DNA from: a virus
Virus record (IMG/VR): IMGVR_UViG_3300042319_000531
Location: 1 to 25,229 of that record
Length of the DNA stretch: 25,229 bases
Reading direction: 5' to 3' (one strand)
Shown piece after piece: positions 16,444 through 23,877 of this stretch. The position numbers and the translations under genes were made by a program. The notes beneath the pieces are model-generated. The model worked only from the letters and a program-made list of their open reading frames with translations. It did no database searches and was not told the origin of the DNA. Each line of letters starts with the position of its first letter. Position 1 is the first letter of the stretch.

Positions 16444-16452
16444 TATAAATAT
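16444..16452 (-). promoter_or_regulatory. Late-promoter-like element ATATTTATANA (copy 4)
   Basis: The minus strand reads ATATTTATA followed by AA, 17 nt before the ATG of the 166-aa gene, in the 48-nt gap after the GH19-type gene. It would drive the 166-aa, gp25 and gp6 group. Confidence 0.6.
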
Positions 16453-16474
16453 TTCAATTAAGTATTTTTGATTT

Positions 16475-17620
16475 TTAAGTCCAAAGTGTAGGGTCTCTTT
16501 GTAACTCTGTCCAATATTTTGAAGTTTTTTTCCATCTATCAGCTACAGTATCTCTACTACCATTAACTCTATAACTAACCTCACCACATGCATATAATGT
16601 TACTTGCTTTGAATGTCTAGTAAATTGTCTCATTTTCCAAAACCAACAAGAAGCATCAGATGCACTCATCCTTGCTTCTACCAATTGTGGTTGTGCTACA
16701 TAATCTCGTTTTGGGGTATCTGCTTTACTAAATCCAATATAATTTACCTTACCGGTGATTTGTATCCATCCTCTGCCTTTATATTTTGAACCATCCCCAA
16801 CCGATGTGTTACCCAAATCACTACCAACTTTGGTTGTTGGTCCATAGACTATATCTCCCCATTTATATTCATCTTTCTTTAATACATCTATTTGAGCATC
16901 TGTATATTTTGCAACTCTACTTTTAAATACGGTTCTAATTCTACTTGCACTAGTACCAGCATAGTTTCTTAAATTTTCTGCAGTAATTTGGAATCCACCC
17001 GTTTCATGGTCACATTGTCCTAAAAAGTGAGCTCTATCTTCTGGCGTTTTTCCAACACCCCATTTTCTCATAGCAACTACCAATTCATCTGGTATTTTTA
17101 CTTTTGTTTTATAATTTGGAATTTTTTGTAATTTTACAGGTTGTTCCGATATTCCTTCTTTTTTTAATTCTTCTTTAGCTTGGATTACACTTTCTTCAAC
17201 TACTTCTGTAATTTCTTTTTCAGTTTGCTCTAATAAAGCTGGATTTGGTGGTGGCAAATCTTCGGATACAGCTAATCCAGCTGCCAATGATTGGCTACCA
17301 TTAACTGGGTCTCCTTCTGTACTACCTACTAAAGATTCCTCTGCTGCCAAATATTGAGCTTCAGTTAATGGTGTTTCATTTGGATTTAAATCTTCTCCTA
17401 TAAAAAGGTCATTAGCTGGTGTTGAAGCACCATCTCTACTATTTTTAGCTCCAGCTACCTGATACCCACTCCACATAACAACTCCGGGTGCAGTTGATGG
17501 ACCAGGATATGCTGAAACAGTTGTTATCATTCCCTTTACAGTTAAAAGATGAGTGTTTGCATATCTTATAAACTCATCTACAATTAATCCCGTATTTTTT
17601 GTTGGTTGTACTGCTGACAT
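16475..17620 (-). CDS. GH19-type muramidase/chitinase domain, tail-associated cell-wall hydrolase
   Basis: This protein probably cuts the glycan of peptidoglycan. The catalytic region is residues ~172-360 of 381. It shows the GH19 signature HFLGQCDHETGGF (198-210), with Glu206 after His205 as the general acid, the ENLRNYAG segment, and YKGRGWIQITGKVNY (280-294), the substrate-cleft motif. Residues 1-165 are a non-catalytic, Ala/Pro/Glu-rich region that contains KGMITTVSAYPGPSTAPGVVMW, similar in style to the N-terminus of the next enzyme upstream, and a helical stretch (ALLEQTEKEITEVVEESVIQAKEELKKEG). There is no signal peptide, so it is more likely carried on the tail than secreted. It starts 4 nt after the M15 gene stop. 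An endolysin role at lysis is the alternative. Confidence 0.85.
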   Translation of the reverse strand: MSAVQPTKNTGLIVDEFIRYANTHLLTVKGMITTVSAYPGPSTAPGVVMWSGYQVAGAKNSRDGASTPANDLFIGEDLNPNETPLTEAQYLAAEESLVGSTEGDPVNGSQSLAAGLAVSEDLPPPNPALLEQTEKEITEVVEESVIQAKEELKKEGISEQPVKLQKIPNYKTKVKIPDELVVAMRKWGVGKTPEDRAHFLGQCDHETGGFQITAENLRNYAGTSASRIRTVFKSRVAKYTDAQIDVLKKDEYKWGDIVYGPTTKVGSDLGNTSVGDGSKYKGRGWIQITGKVNYIGFSKADTPKRDYVAQPQLVEARMSASDASCWFWKMRQFTRHSKQVTLYACGEVSYRVNGSRDTVADRWKKTSKYWTELQRDPTLWT

Positions 17621-17624
17621 ATTA

Positions 17625-18932
17625 TTATGATTTCATAATTTGAGCTCTATATTCCGCTGTGAATGTTTTGAATCCGTGATATTCCCAATGCCAAACTTCA
17701 TCCGTCTTTGTTCCATCACATAAGGTAGATGGATTAAACCATCCAAATTTTGGTGCAATTTTTGCAAAGTATTTATATAAATCACTATTAGCTCTAACTT
17801 TTGCATTTGGAGCTGCTTGTATGCTACCGCCAACCGCACGATACAACTCACGTATATCAACAGCAATACCCCACCCGTGATTAGAATGACCAGGAACTGC
17901 TGCTTTACCAGCTTCAAGTTCCTTCCAACATTTTACTTGATTTTCATAACTTCTATACGAACTTGATACGGTAAATGTAACTTTATCTTTTTTAGCCTGT
18001 TCTATAAATTTAGAAAAAAACTTTGCTGCTTCAATGTGTAATTGTATAGACCCATAACTACCAGCACTAATTGTTTGTAGTGCACTACTTGGAATAGAGC
18101 CATTACCTCCATCTTTCTTTTTAGCACCCTTTCTTTGTGGAACATCACTCCTATCTACAAGATATTTGTTAAATCCAGGTGGCATTCCACCAGTACCTAT
18201 ATTAGCTGGTGTTTTTGCACCTTTTAAATCAACTTCTATTTTTTGTTCGGTTTCAATTTCATTTGGCACTCTAAGATTATCATCTTCTATTTTTATATTA
18301 GGCGGAGATTCAACATATATTATTTCTTCTGGGGTTTCTATAATTGTTACTTCTTCTATTTCTAAATTTGGTGTACTTAATGGATAATTTTCAAGTTGAG
18401 CTTTTGATTGTTCAAGTTCTTCACTGGTTAGTGGTTCGACTGCATAGAATTCTTCGGCTTCACCATTATCTAAATTATTTCGTTCCGCATCAGGGTCTAA
18501 TAATTCTTCAGGGTCAATAAATCTTTGACTAGCTGGTGGTAGTGGTGGGGATGCTTGCCAATTGCCAGGGCTCATAACAATATTTGAAGTTACTGATATA
18601 TTTGAAACTGCTCCCGGTGGTAATGTTTTTGGATTTGGAAAATTATTCATTACCGCACCACCCCAATATGCAAGTACACCCTTACCCATTTCACCAACTA
18701 AATCATAAGGTTCGGTTGATGTTAATCCTTTTTGAAGAGCTGCTTTAAAAAGAGCTTCCATTATATCTACATTTCCTTTTTGTAAAGAAACTCCTTCTAT
18801 TGTATCCTTACCACGTTTAATAGCAGCATCATATTCTCTAGCATATGTTTTAGCAACAGTATCTATATCAGGTATAGCGTCTGGGTTATCAGACATTCTT
18901 ACTATATTATCTTTGAATATTTGCCAAGACAT
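17625..18932 (-). CDS. M15/VanY-type D-Ala-D-Ala peptidase domain, tail-associated
   Basis: A zinc peptidase predicted to cut peptide stems of peptidoglycan. The C-terminal ~140 of 435 residues carry all M15B motifs: SSYRSYENQ (324-332), PGHSNHGWGIAVD (347-359) with zinc ligands H352 and D359, and EVWHWEY (412-418) with catalytic E412 and third ligand H415. Residues 35-125 hold a separate region (GNVDIMEALFKAALQKG, VLAYWGGAVMNNFP, SNIVMSPGNW) that resembles structural-adaptor segments of other tail proteins and may fix the enzyme to the baseplate. The linker 130-270 is very acidic and Pro/Ile-rich. There is no signal peptide. It lies between the PG-binding protein and the GH19-type enzyme, with gaps of 8 and 4 nt. 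An endolysin role cannot be excluded. Confidence 0.87.
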   Translation of the reverse strand: MSWQIFKDNIVRMSDNPDAIPDIDTVAKTYAREYDAAIKRGKDTIEGVSLQKGNVDIMEALFKAALQKGLTSTEPYDLVGEMGKGVLAYWGGAVMNNFPNPKTLPPGAVSNISVTSNIVMSPGNWQASPPLPPASQRFIDPEELLDPDAERNNLDNGEAEEFYAVEPLTSEELEQSKAQLENYPLSTPNLEIEEVTIIETPEEIIYVESPPNIKIEDDNLRVPNEIETEQKIEVDLKGAKTPANIGTGGMPPGFNKYLVDRSDVPQRKGAKKKDGGNGSIPSSALQTISAGSYGSIQLHIEAAKFFSKFIEQAKKDKVTFTVSSSYRSYENQVKCWKELEAGKAAVPGHSNHGWGIAVDIRELYRAVGGSIQAAPNAKVRANSDLYKYFAKIAPKFGWFNPSTLCDGTKTDEVWHWEYHGFKTFTAEYRAQIMKS

Positions 18933-18940
18933 ATTTTATA

Positions 18941-20254
18941 TTAATTTATTCTTTTCATATTAACAATATCAGGGTAAGTAGTTTTATTTCTATCTATAAT
19001 CTCTTGCTTAGCACCTACTTCACTTTGTGTTCTAGGAAACGTTGCTCCATCAATCCTAACCCCATCTTTATATACTGTAATTCTTGGTTTTTTATCAATC
19101 ACTCTATATTCATAAGAAAATCCAGCAGGATATTTTATTTCTGTTGTTTTGGATGTTTCTTCCATTGCTTTTCTAGCATTAGACATTGCTGATTTAGATG
19201 CATCAAATTTATCCTTTGCTCCAGTTAATGCTGCTTCGGATGCAGTTGCTAATGCCTGTGCAGCTAATGCTTGTGCTACTGCTTGAGGATTGTTTGCAAT
19301 TGCTACTGCTTGAGAAAGTGGTCCAGCTACCGCACTTGCTAATTGAGTTACAGAACCTTTAGCTTTATTTATAGCATCAGTTGCTTGCTTTTGTGCATTC
19401 TTTGCTGCTAATTTAACCTTTGCTGCTTCTTCTTCTGCTTTTGCTTTGGCTTCCAATGCCTGTTGCTTTATGGAATCTGCTTGAGCTTTTAGTGCGGCCA
19501 ACTTATCTTTTAATTTTTTCTTTTTAACTTTATTTGGTTCTGGTATTTCTTTCTTTTTAAATTTAGGAATCTTTGGTAATTCTATTTTAGGTATTTCAAT
19601 CTTTGGTAATTGTTTTGGTAATGCATCTTGTAAATTCTTTGCCGCATCTTTAATACCAGTAACTGCTGCTTTTGCTTTATCTTTCGTATCGTTAAATGCA
19701 CCAACTGCCGAATCTTTTAAACTACCAAGTCCCGCAGTTACACCAGCACTTAATGCTTGACCACCTGCGGTCAATGTATCAGTAAAAGCACTACCAGGTA
19801 TATCAGGCAGTTTTGCCGGTATTTGTGGTAATTTTACTTCTGGTAACTTATTTAAAGTAGTTGGTACTATTAACGTTGATGGTTTTGCCACTTCTCTTGT
19901 AATAGGAAATGCATCCAATACTCTTTTTGTTTCCACACTACCATTTAATTTATCCCATGTTGCCTTACCAACAACACCATCGGCAGTTAATCCATTTTTT
20001 GATTGAAATGCTTTTACAGCCTCATATGTTTTATTTCCAAATGAACCATCAGCTGTTAAATTTAATTTTATTTGTAGTACTTTTACACTATCATTCTTAT
20101 CTCCCTTTTTCAAAGTTGGATTTGAATTTGTTTTAGCTACTAAATCTGCATTTTCTTTTTTCTTCTTTTCTGCCAATGCTTTAGCTTTAGCTTCTGCTTC
20201 AGCTTGTGCTTTTTGTTGAGCTTGTGCTTTTTCAGCAGCCGTTAATTCTGCCAT
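18941..20254 (-). CDS. PG_binding_1 protein with long Ala/Lys coiled-coil tether
   Basis: A 437-aa protein. Residues 1-40 are an Ala/Gln/Lys-rich helix. Residues 47-104 form a PG_binding_1 domain: LKKGDKNDSVKVLQIKLN, ADGSFGNKTYEAVKAFQ, GLTADGVVGKATWDKLNG, with the duplicated DG-x-[FV]-G signature. Two Pro-rich tracts follow with an LPxI-like period (136-152 and 212-231: KLPEVKLPQIPAKLPDIP; KQLPKIEIPKIELPKIP). About 245-370 is a long Ala/Lys/Gln coiled coil. Residues 375-437 form a small folded end (YEYRVIDKKPRITVYKDGVR). No catalytic residues are visible, so it is likely a peptidoglycan-binding tether. It starts 3 nt after the spike gene. It may hold the two enzymes near the spike, or act as a tail-tip or tape-measure-like element; these roles are inferred. 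Confidence 0.75.
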   Translation of the reverse strand: MAELTAAEKAQAQQKAQAEAEAKAKALAEKKKKENADLVAKTNSNPTLKKGDKNDSVKVLQIKLNLTADGSFGNKTYEAVKAFQSKNGLTADGVVGKATWDKLNGSVETKRVLDAFPITREVAKPSTLIVPTTLNKLPEVKLPQIPAKLPDIPGSAFTDTLTAGGQALSAGVTAGLGSLKDSAVGAFNDTKDKAKAAVTGIKDAAKNLQDALPKQLPKIEIPKIELPKIPKFKKKEIPEPNKVKKKKLKDKLAALKAQADSIKQQALEAKAKAEEEAAKVKLAAKNAQKQATDAINKAKGSVTQLASAVAGPLSQAVAIANNPQAVAQALAAQALATASEAALTGAKDKFDASKSAMSNARKAMEETSKTTEIKYPAGFSYEYRVIDKKPRITVYKDGVRIDGATFPRTQSEVGAKQEIIDRNKTTYPDIVNMKRIN

Positions 20255-20257
20255 AAT

Positions 20258-21493
20258 CTACGATGTTTGATTTAATTTACTTAATACAGTATTCAACTTA
20301 GATTTTATTGATGCAAATTTAGAAAGATTTTCTGGTCCTACTTTAGATGGGCCGGATGGTGTTAAGTAATTTTGATTTGCTATTGCATCAATTAATTCAC
20401 CTAACAAAGCTACCAAAGTTTCACCTTTAACCATAGCTTCTAAATTTTCATTACCTAAAAATATATGTCCCTTTCCAGTTTGAAATGCAACATCTCTATC
20501 ATTAGTCATTACATGTATATTATCTCTTACAGTAACATCAATTCCTAATTTGTTATCAATTGACATTCCACCATCTGAAATAAATCCGTAATTCTTTTTT
20601 GAATAAAATATCATTTCACCACTTTTTGCTGATAGAATTATTCTTCCAGAATTTAAAAGTATTTGGTCACCTATTAATTTAGATGGGTAGTTATCAAAAG
20701 ATTCTGGTTTAGTTGTAAAATTCGATGTACCTTTATCATCAATAACGCCAGGTTGAAATTCTAATTGATATTGGTCTGATGTTAATGCTATAATGCTCCC
20801 ATCTCTATTTATATCTTCTTCCGATGGAAACATTATTACTTTTTTCAAAGAATTAACGCTTTCATTATTTCTAATAATAATTGTTGGTGAAAATACATTT
20901 TTAGGATTATTGTATCCACTAAATCTTATTGATTGTCCAAATCTACTTTCAAGTATAGTATCTCCTTCATATAATTTTAATTTATGAATGCCGGGAGTTC
21001 TTTTAAAATAATTACCCAATCCATCATATTTTTCAGAAGCATTTACATTTGTTTTTGCAATACCAGTTGCTTGGACTTTTGCTATATCTTTGGCACTATC
21101 AGTATCTAATTTTTGAGCTGGGAAATTTGTTGATATAAATTTTTCATCAGCTGTAGAATTTGGAGATGATTCTGCTGTAATTCTTTTGTAAAATGATTGA
21201 CCTGTACCTGAATTAATTATTTCTACAGTTTCATTTCGTAATGGTATTGTTTTAAAGTTTTTATCATATGGATATGCAACTGGTAAGGAATTTTCATCAG
21301 CCATAGCTTGTGATGATAATCTATATAATATAGCACCAACATAAGATGCCTCATTACCAATTGCATCTTGTTTGTTTTTTAAAAATGGGTCTTTTTCATC
21401 TAAAATTACTCTATAAACAGTACCAAAACTACCTCCAGATGAATTTTGTCCTGCTTGAGTTGCCGATGCTGCGGCTGTTTGTGCGCTTTGCAT
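20258..21493 (-). CDS. 5: Central spike protein, gp5-like without lysozyme domain
   Basis: This is the puncturing hub spike of the contractile tail. After an Ala/Gln-rich start, residues ~20-110 fit an OB-fold region (GTVYRVILDEKDPFLKN, AILYRLSSQAMADENSLPVAYPYD). Residues 168-195 (IHKLKLYEGDTILESRFGQSIRFSGY) are the signature I associate with gp5 of marine T4-like phages. Residues ~270-350 show short repeated strands (GDQILLNSGRIILSAKSGEMIFYSKKNYGFI... split over several turns), typical of the triple-stranded beta-helix. T4 gp5 (575 aa) has a lysozyme domain in between; this 411-aa protein has none. It ends in TAG, 3 nt before the PG-binding gene. PAAR/gp5.4 tip and gp27 hub genes are not in the window. 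Confidence 0.82.
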   Translation of the reverse strand: MQSAQTAAASATQAGQNSSGGSFGTVYRVILDEKDPFLKNKQDAIGNEASYVGAILYRLSSQAMADENSLPVAYPYDKNFKTIPLRNETVEIINSGTGQSFYKRITAESSPNSTADEKFISTNFPAQKLDTDSAKDIAKVQATGIAKTNVNASEKYDGLGNYFKRTPGIHKLKLYEGDTILESRFGQSIRFSGYNNPKNVFSPTIIIRNNESVNSLKKVIMFPSEEDINRDGSIIALTSDQYQLEFQPGVIDDKGTSNFTTKPESFDNYPSKLIGDQILLNSGRIILSAKSGEMIFYSKKNYGFISDGGMSIDNKLGIDVTVRDNIHVMTNDRDVAFQTGKGHIFLGNENLEAMVKGETLVALLGELIDAIANQNYLTPSGPSKVGPENLSKFASIKSKLNTVLSKLNQTS

Positions 21494-21494
21494 A

Positions 21495-21887
21495 TTATTT
21501 CATTTTCTTTTTTAGTTCCTCCATTTCAAATTCCAAATCATCTACTCTTTCAACTTCTTCTTTAGTAGTTTCCAATTCTCTAAGTAGTTGTTCTTTTTCA
21601 AATGCCGATAGGAATCCTTCCTGTCCTTCAGTCTTTTTATCAGCTGCCACAATCTTAGTTGCAATAGCCGCTAACTTAACCAAATGGTCATCGTTTCTAA
21701 TTGAACTATCTATTAGTGAATTGATTAATGGTCCTAAGTTACCCATATCGCTTGGACTTCTAACCATATTTTTTAAATCATTGATTAAATCGCTGATTCT
21801 TGCTTTCTTATGTACTTGGTTGTTGTATATATCCTGAAATAATCCATTTAGGGATTTACCGGGAAATAATTCGAAATCGTTTGACAT
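21495..21887 (-). CDS. Hypothetical coiled-coil protein, 130 aa
   Basis: I recognise no family. It is mostly helical: residues 10-60 include LNGLFQDIYNNQVHKKARISDLINDLK, 60-85 a Leu/Ile-rich helix (LINSLIDSSIRNDDHLVKLAAIATKIV), and 98-130 a clear Glu/Lys heptad coiled coil (EQLLRELETTKEEVERVDDLEFEMEELKKKMK). There is no cysteine, membrane segment or enzyme motif. It is the first gene after an ATATTTATANA element and lies one base before the spike gene, so it is likely a late protein used in hub or spike assembly. The length and position recall small baseplate-hub chaperones or hub components such as T4 gp26/gp51, but I see no sequence support for a specific one. Confidence 0.65.
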   Translation of the reverse strand: MSNDFELFPGKSLNGLFQDIYNNQVHKKARISDLINDLKNMVRSPSDMGNLGPLINSLIDSSIRNDDHLVKLAAIATKIVAADKKTEGQEGFLSAFEKEQLLRELETTKEEVERVDDLEFEMEELKKKMK

Positions 21888-21913
21888 ATTAATATATTTA
21901 CATTTTGTATGTA

Positions 21914-21922
21914 TATAAATAT
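21914..21922 (-). promoter_or_regulatory. Late-promoter-like element ATATTTATANA (copy 5)
   Basis: The minus strand reads ATATTTATA followed by TA, 26 nt before the ATG of the 130-aa gene, in the 56-nt gap after the Ntn-hydrolase gene. It would drive the spike and cell-wall enzyme group. Confidence 0.6.
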
Positions 21923-21943
21923 GGTTCTATTAAAATGTTGAAA

Positions 21944-22759
21944 TTAAACTGGGATTACTTCTATTGTAATCTTAGGTTGATATCCCTCAGGCAGTTGTCT
22001 ATTAATACCTTTAAATTCGTTTACTTTGTTCTTAAAGTAAGTTATTTGTAATACCTTATCAGTTAGGTTCATTACAGTTTGAGATGAAGTAGACATCTCC
22101 TTTGTATCTCTTTTCATATTCAATTGAGGCTTAGTTGGAAAGTATTCTTTTCTCATAGCCTGTGCTATTGCTTTCCAATCTTCTACTTTATCAACTGATT
22201 TTTCAGCTGATATCTTTCTCATTTTTGAACTTAGATATTTCTCACCATGTGTGTATCCAGCATCGGTGAACATATGTCCGTGATTTGTTCTAACAACCGG
22301 TGATTCGGAGTTTTGAAGTTTAACATCCGGCTTATGCTTTGATGTAGTTTCAATACTAACCATATGTTTTGGTGATGATACAAATGTATGACCCTTCAAA
22401 GATAATCCACTCTTACCTTTATATTGTAGTGCTGCTCTTACTGCATCCATTAGGGTAGGTTGCTTAATGATGTTTCTCATCTTATCACCATCAGGTCCTG
22501 GCTTTCCAGCTTTCTTTACAAGCTTAGCCTCAGCCTCATCGTGTCCAACTAATAGTGCTGCGTTTACAACACCAATTCCGTTTTCATTTAAACCCTCACT
22601 CCAATCAGTTATTAAATCATGTAGATATGCAACTTCCACACCATCGATGATAGTATGTACAATTTCTAAAGAAGGATTATAAGCTCTATCTCTATTCTTA
22701 GCTAATATAAATTTATCCTTAATTTCTTTAGATACAATGATACACTCTGAAAGTTTCAT
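21944..22759 (-). CDS. Ntn-hydrolase-fold amidase/acyltransferase (linear amide C-N hydrolase-like)
   Basis: A 271-aa protein with the pattern of the cysteine Ntn-hydrolases that include penicillin-V acylase and isopenicillin-N acyltransferase-like enzymes, which hydrolyse or transfer amide-linked acyl groups. Key elements: Cys6 as presumed nucleophile, ILAKNRDRAY (18-27), the strand pair EIVHTIIDGVEVAYLHD, GLNENGIGVVNAAL (56-69), RTNHGHMFTDAGYTHG (147-162) with Asn149 as likely oxyanion residue, and STSSQTVMNL (223-232). These enzymes become active when a cut exposes the nucleophile as the first residue. Here only MKLSE precedes it, and L-S-E resembles a prohead-protease site. The ATG directly follows an in-frame TAA of the 281-aa gene. 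The substrate is unknown; host acyl-homoserine-lactone, lipid or peptide amides are only possibilities. Fold fairly sure, chemistry not. Confidence 0.72.
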   Translation of the reverse strand: MKLSECIIVSKEIKDKFILAKNRDRAYNPSLEIVHTIIDGVEVAYLHDLITDWSEGLNENGIGVVNAALLVGHDEAEAKLVKKAGKPGPDGDKMRNIIKQPTLMDAVRAALQYKGKSGLSLKGHTFVSSPKHMVSIETTSKHKPDVKLQNSESPVVRTNHGHMFTDAGYTHGEKYLSSKMRKISAEKSVDKVEDWKAIAQAMRKEYFPTKPQLNMKRDTKEMSTSSQTVMNLTDKVLQITYFKNKVNEFKGINRQLPEGYQPKITIEVIPV

Positions 22760-23605
22760 TTAATTAATATAGCAGTTTAGTTCGTATTCATTTTGTCCAC
22801 CATATAAACTTCTAGTCTTAGAACCATCTTGGGCTCTTTTATAAGTTCCCATACCATAGACTTGAATATGTAACATTTTCTTTTGAGGTTTACCATTTTT
22901 AGTTAGTTCAATAGAAAATCTATTTGTTTTACCGTCCGATGGTTTTTTGGGGCCCATGCCTATTTTTCTAAATGAATCATCATCATCAATTTCATATCCT
23001 TTTTTCTCTGCATATGCTTTAGCTGCTTGAATTGCCGATGTATATGTGTAATGGTATACTGGGTAATCTGATTTTGCTTCCGTTACTGATTCTTTTACAA
23101 ACTTTCCATCTTTATCAGATACATAATAAGCAATCATATTATATGAACCACCTCTTTCCTTTTCAAGTTTTTCTACTGCTTTTTTAGCATCTTTATATGA
23201 TGAATAAGAATCTTTAAAAACTCCCGTACCTTGTCCTCTACCTTTATTATATCCTACATGATACAATCCTTCGTTTACTGATTCGTTTGTTGATACAAAT
23301 AATCTTACTGAAAGAATTACATCCTTACCAATATTTAAACTTCTTACTTTATGTTTTTCTAAATCGTAAGCCGGATTAAGTACAGTTGCTTTTGCAATTA
23401 CACCATCTTTAATAAAGTGTGGTTGCAATCCAGAATAGTTATCATCTCTAAACATAAAAACATCTTTAGGAGAATCCTTTGATATTTTAATTATCTTTTT
23501 TAAACCTTCTTTACCAACAAAACAACCACCTTCGCATTTAGTTCCACCATAGGTTTTACCTTTTTGCAATTTTACTTCGTTTATTATATCTTTTAACTTT
23601 ATCAT
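22760..23605 (-). CDS. Putative head-targeted multi-domain protein with prohead-protease-like sites
   Basis: A 281-aa protein with no named family. The N-terminus MIKLKDIINE/V resembles the capsid-targeting peptides of T4 internal proteins (MKTYQEFIxE/A). Two further ESVxE sequences occur: ESVNE/G at 108-112 and ESVTE/A at 172-176. They divide the chain into three segments of about 102, 64 and 105 residues. Segment 1 has a Cys-containing GGTKCEGGCFVGKEG and a mixed beta region. Segment 2 (GLYHVGYNKGRGQGTGVF, a Lys-rich helix, NMIAYYVSDKDGKFV) looks like a small alpha/beta domain. Segment 3 ends in GKTNRFSIELTKNGKP, KKMLHIQVYGMGTYK and NEYELNCYIN. It lies one base after the 89-aa gene, which has a similar N-terminus. 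Head packaging and processing are inference; it may equally be an uncleaved cytoplasmic protein. Confidence 0.65.
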   Translation of the reverse strand: MIKLKDIINEVKLQKGKTYGGTKCEGGCFVGKEGLKKIIKISKDSPKDVFMFRDDNYSGLQPHFIKDGVIAKATVLNPAYDLEKHKVRSLNIGKDVILSVRLFVSTNESVNEGLYHVGYNKGRGQGTGVFKDSYSSYKDAKKAVEKLEKERGGSYNMIAYYVSDKDGKFVKESVTEAKSDYPVYHYTYTSAIQAAKAYAEKKGYEIDDDDSFRKIGMGPKKPSDGKTNRFSIELTKNGKPQKKMLHIQVYGMGTYKRAQDGSKTRSLYGGQNEYELNCYIN

Positions 23606-23606
23606 A

Positions 23607-23876
23607 TTAAAATGCTATTGAAATGTAATCACCATCAGCTTCTACCCAACGAATTTTTAAAGATAATAACTTTTTTAAATCATCAGCTTCAAATCTATAA
23701 TTACCATGACCACCTATTGCTTTTATATCAACAATAAATCCGTGTATTCCTTCGTATATAGAATCAACCTTTCCACCAATTATCTTTTCAAAAGCTTGAA
23801 CTTGCTTTTGTTGAGTTGGCTTTAAATCTTTAAACGTTATTTCAGATGCTTCGTTTAGTTGTGATAATTTTATCAT
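23607..23876 (-). CDS. Small protein with head-targeting-like N-terminus
   Basis: An 89-aa protein with no named family. It begins MIKLSQLNE/A, very similar to the next gene's MIKLKDIINE/V, with L-N-E followed by Ala, which fits the (I/L)xE consensus of T4-type prohead proteases. The rest is a compact alpha/beta fold: a helix (LKPTQQKQVQAFEKIIGG), strands (KVDSIYEGIHGFIVDIKAIGGHG), a helix (FEADDLKKLLSL) and strands (KIRWVEADGDYISIAF). There are no cysteines or catalytic motifs. One-base gaps separate it from both neighbours, so the three genes form one tight unit. It could be a small internal head protein or a DNA-binding or regulatory protein; both are speculative. Confidence 0.62.
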   Translation of the reverse strand: MIKLSQLNEASEITFKDLKPTQQKQVQAFEKIIGGKVDSIYEGIHGFIVDIKAIGGHGNYRFEADDLKKLLSLKIRWVEADGDYISIAF

Positions 23877-23877
23877 C

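Noticed and set aside
17633-17917. A second minus-strand open frame (94 codons) inside the M15 gene
   Set aside because: It is a shifted frame across the zinc-peptidase motifs, which are intact in the longer frame; no independent evidence of translation.
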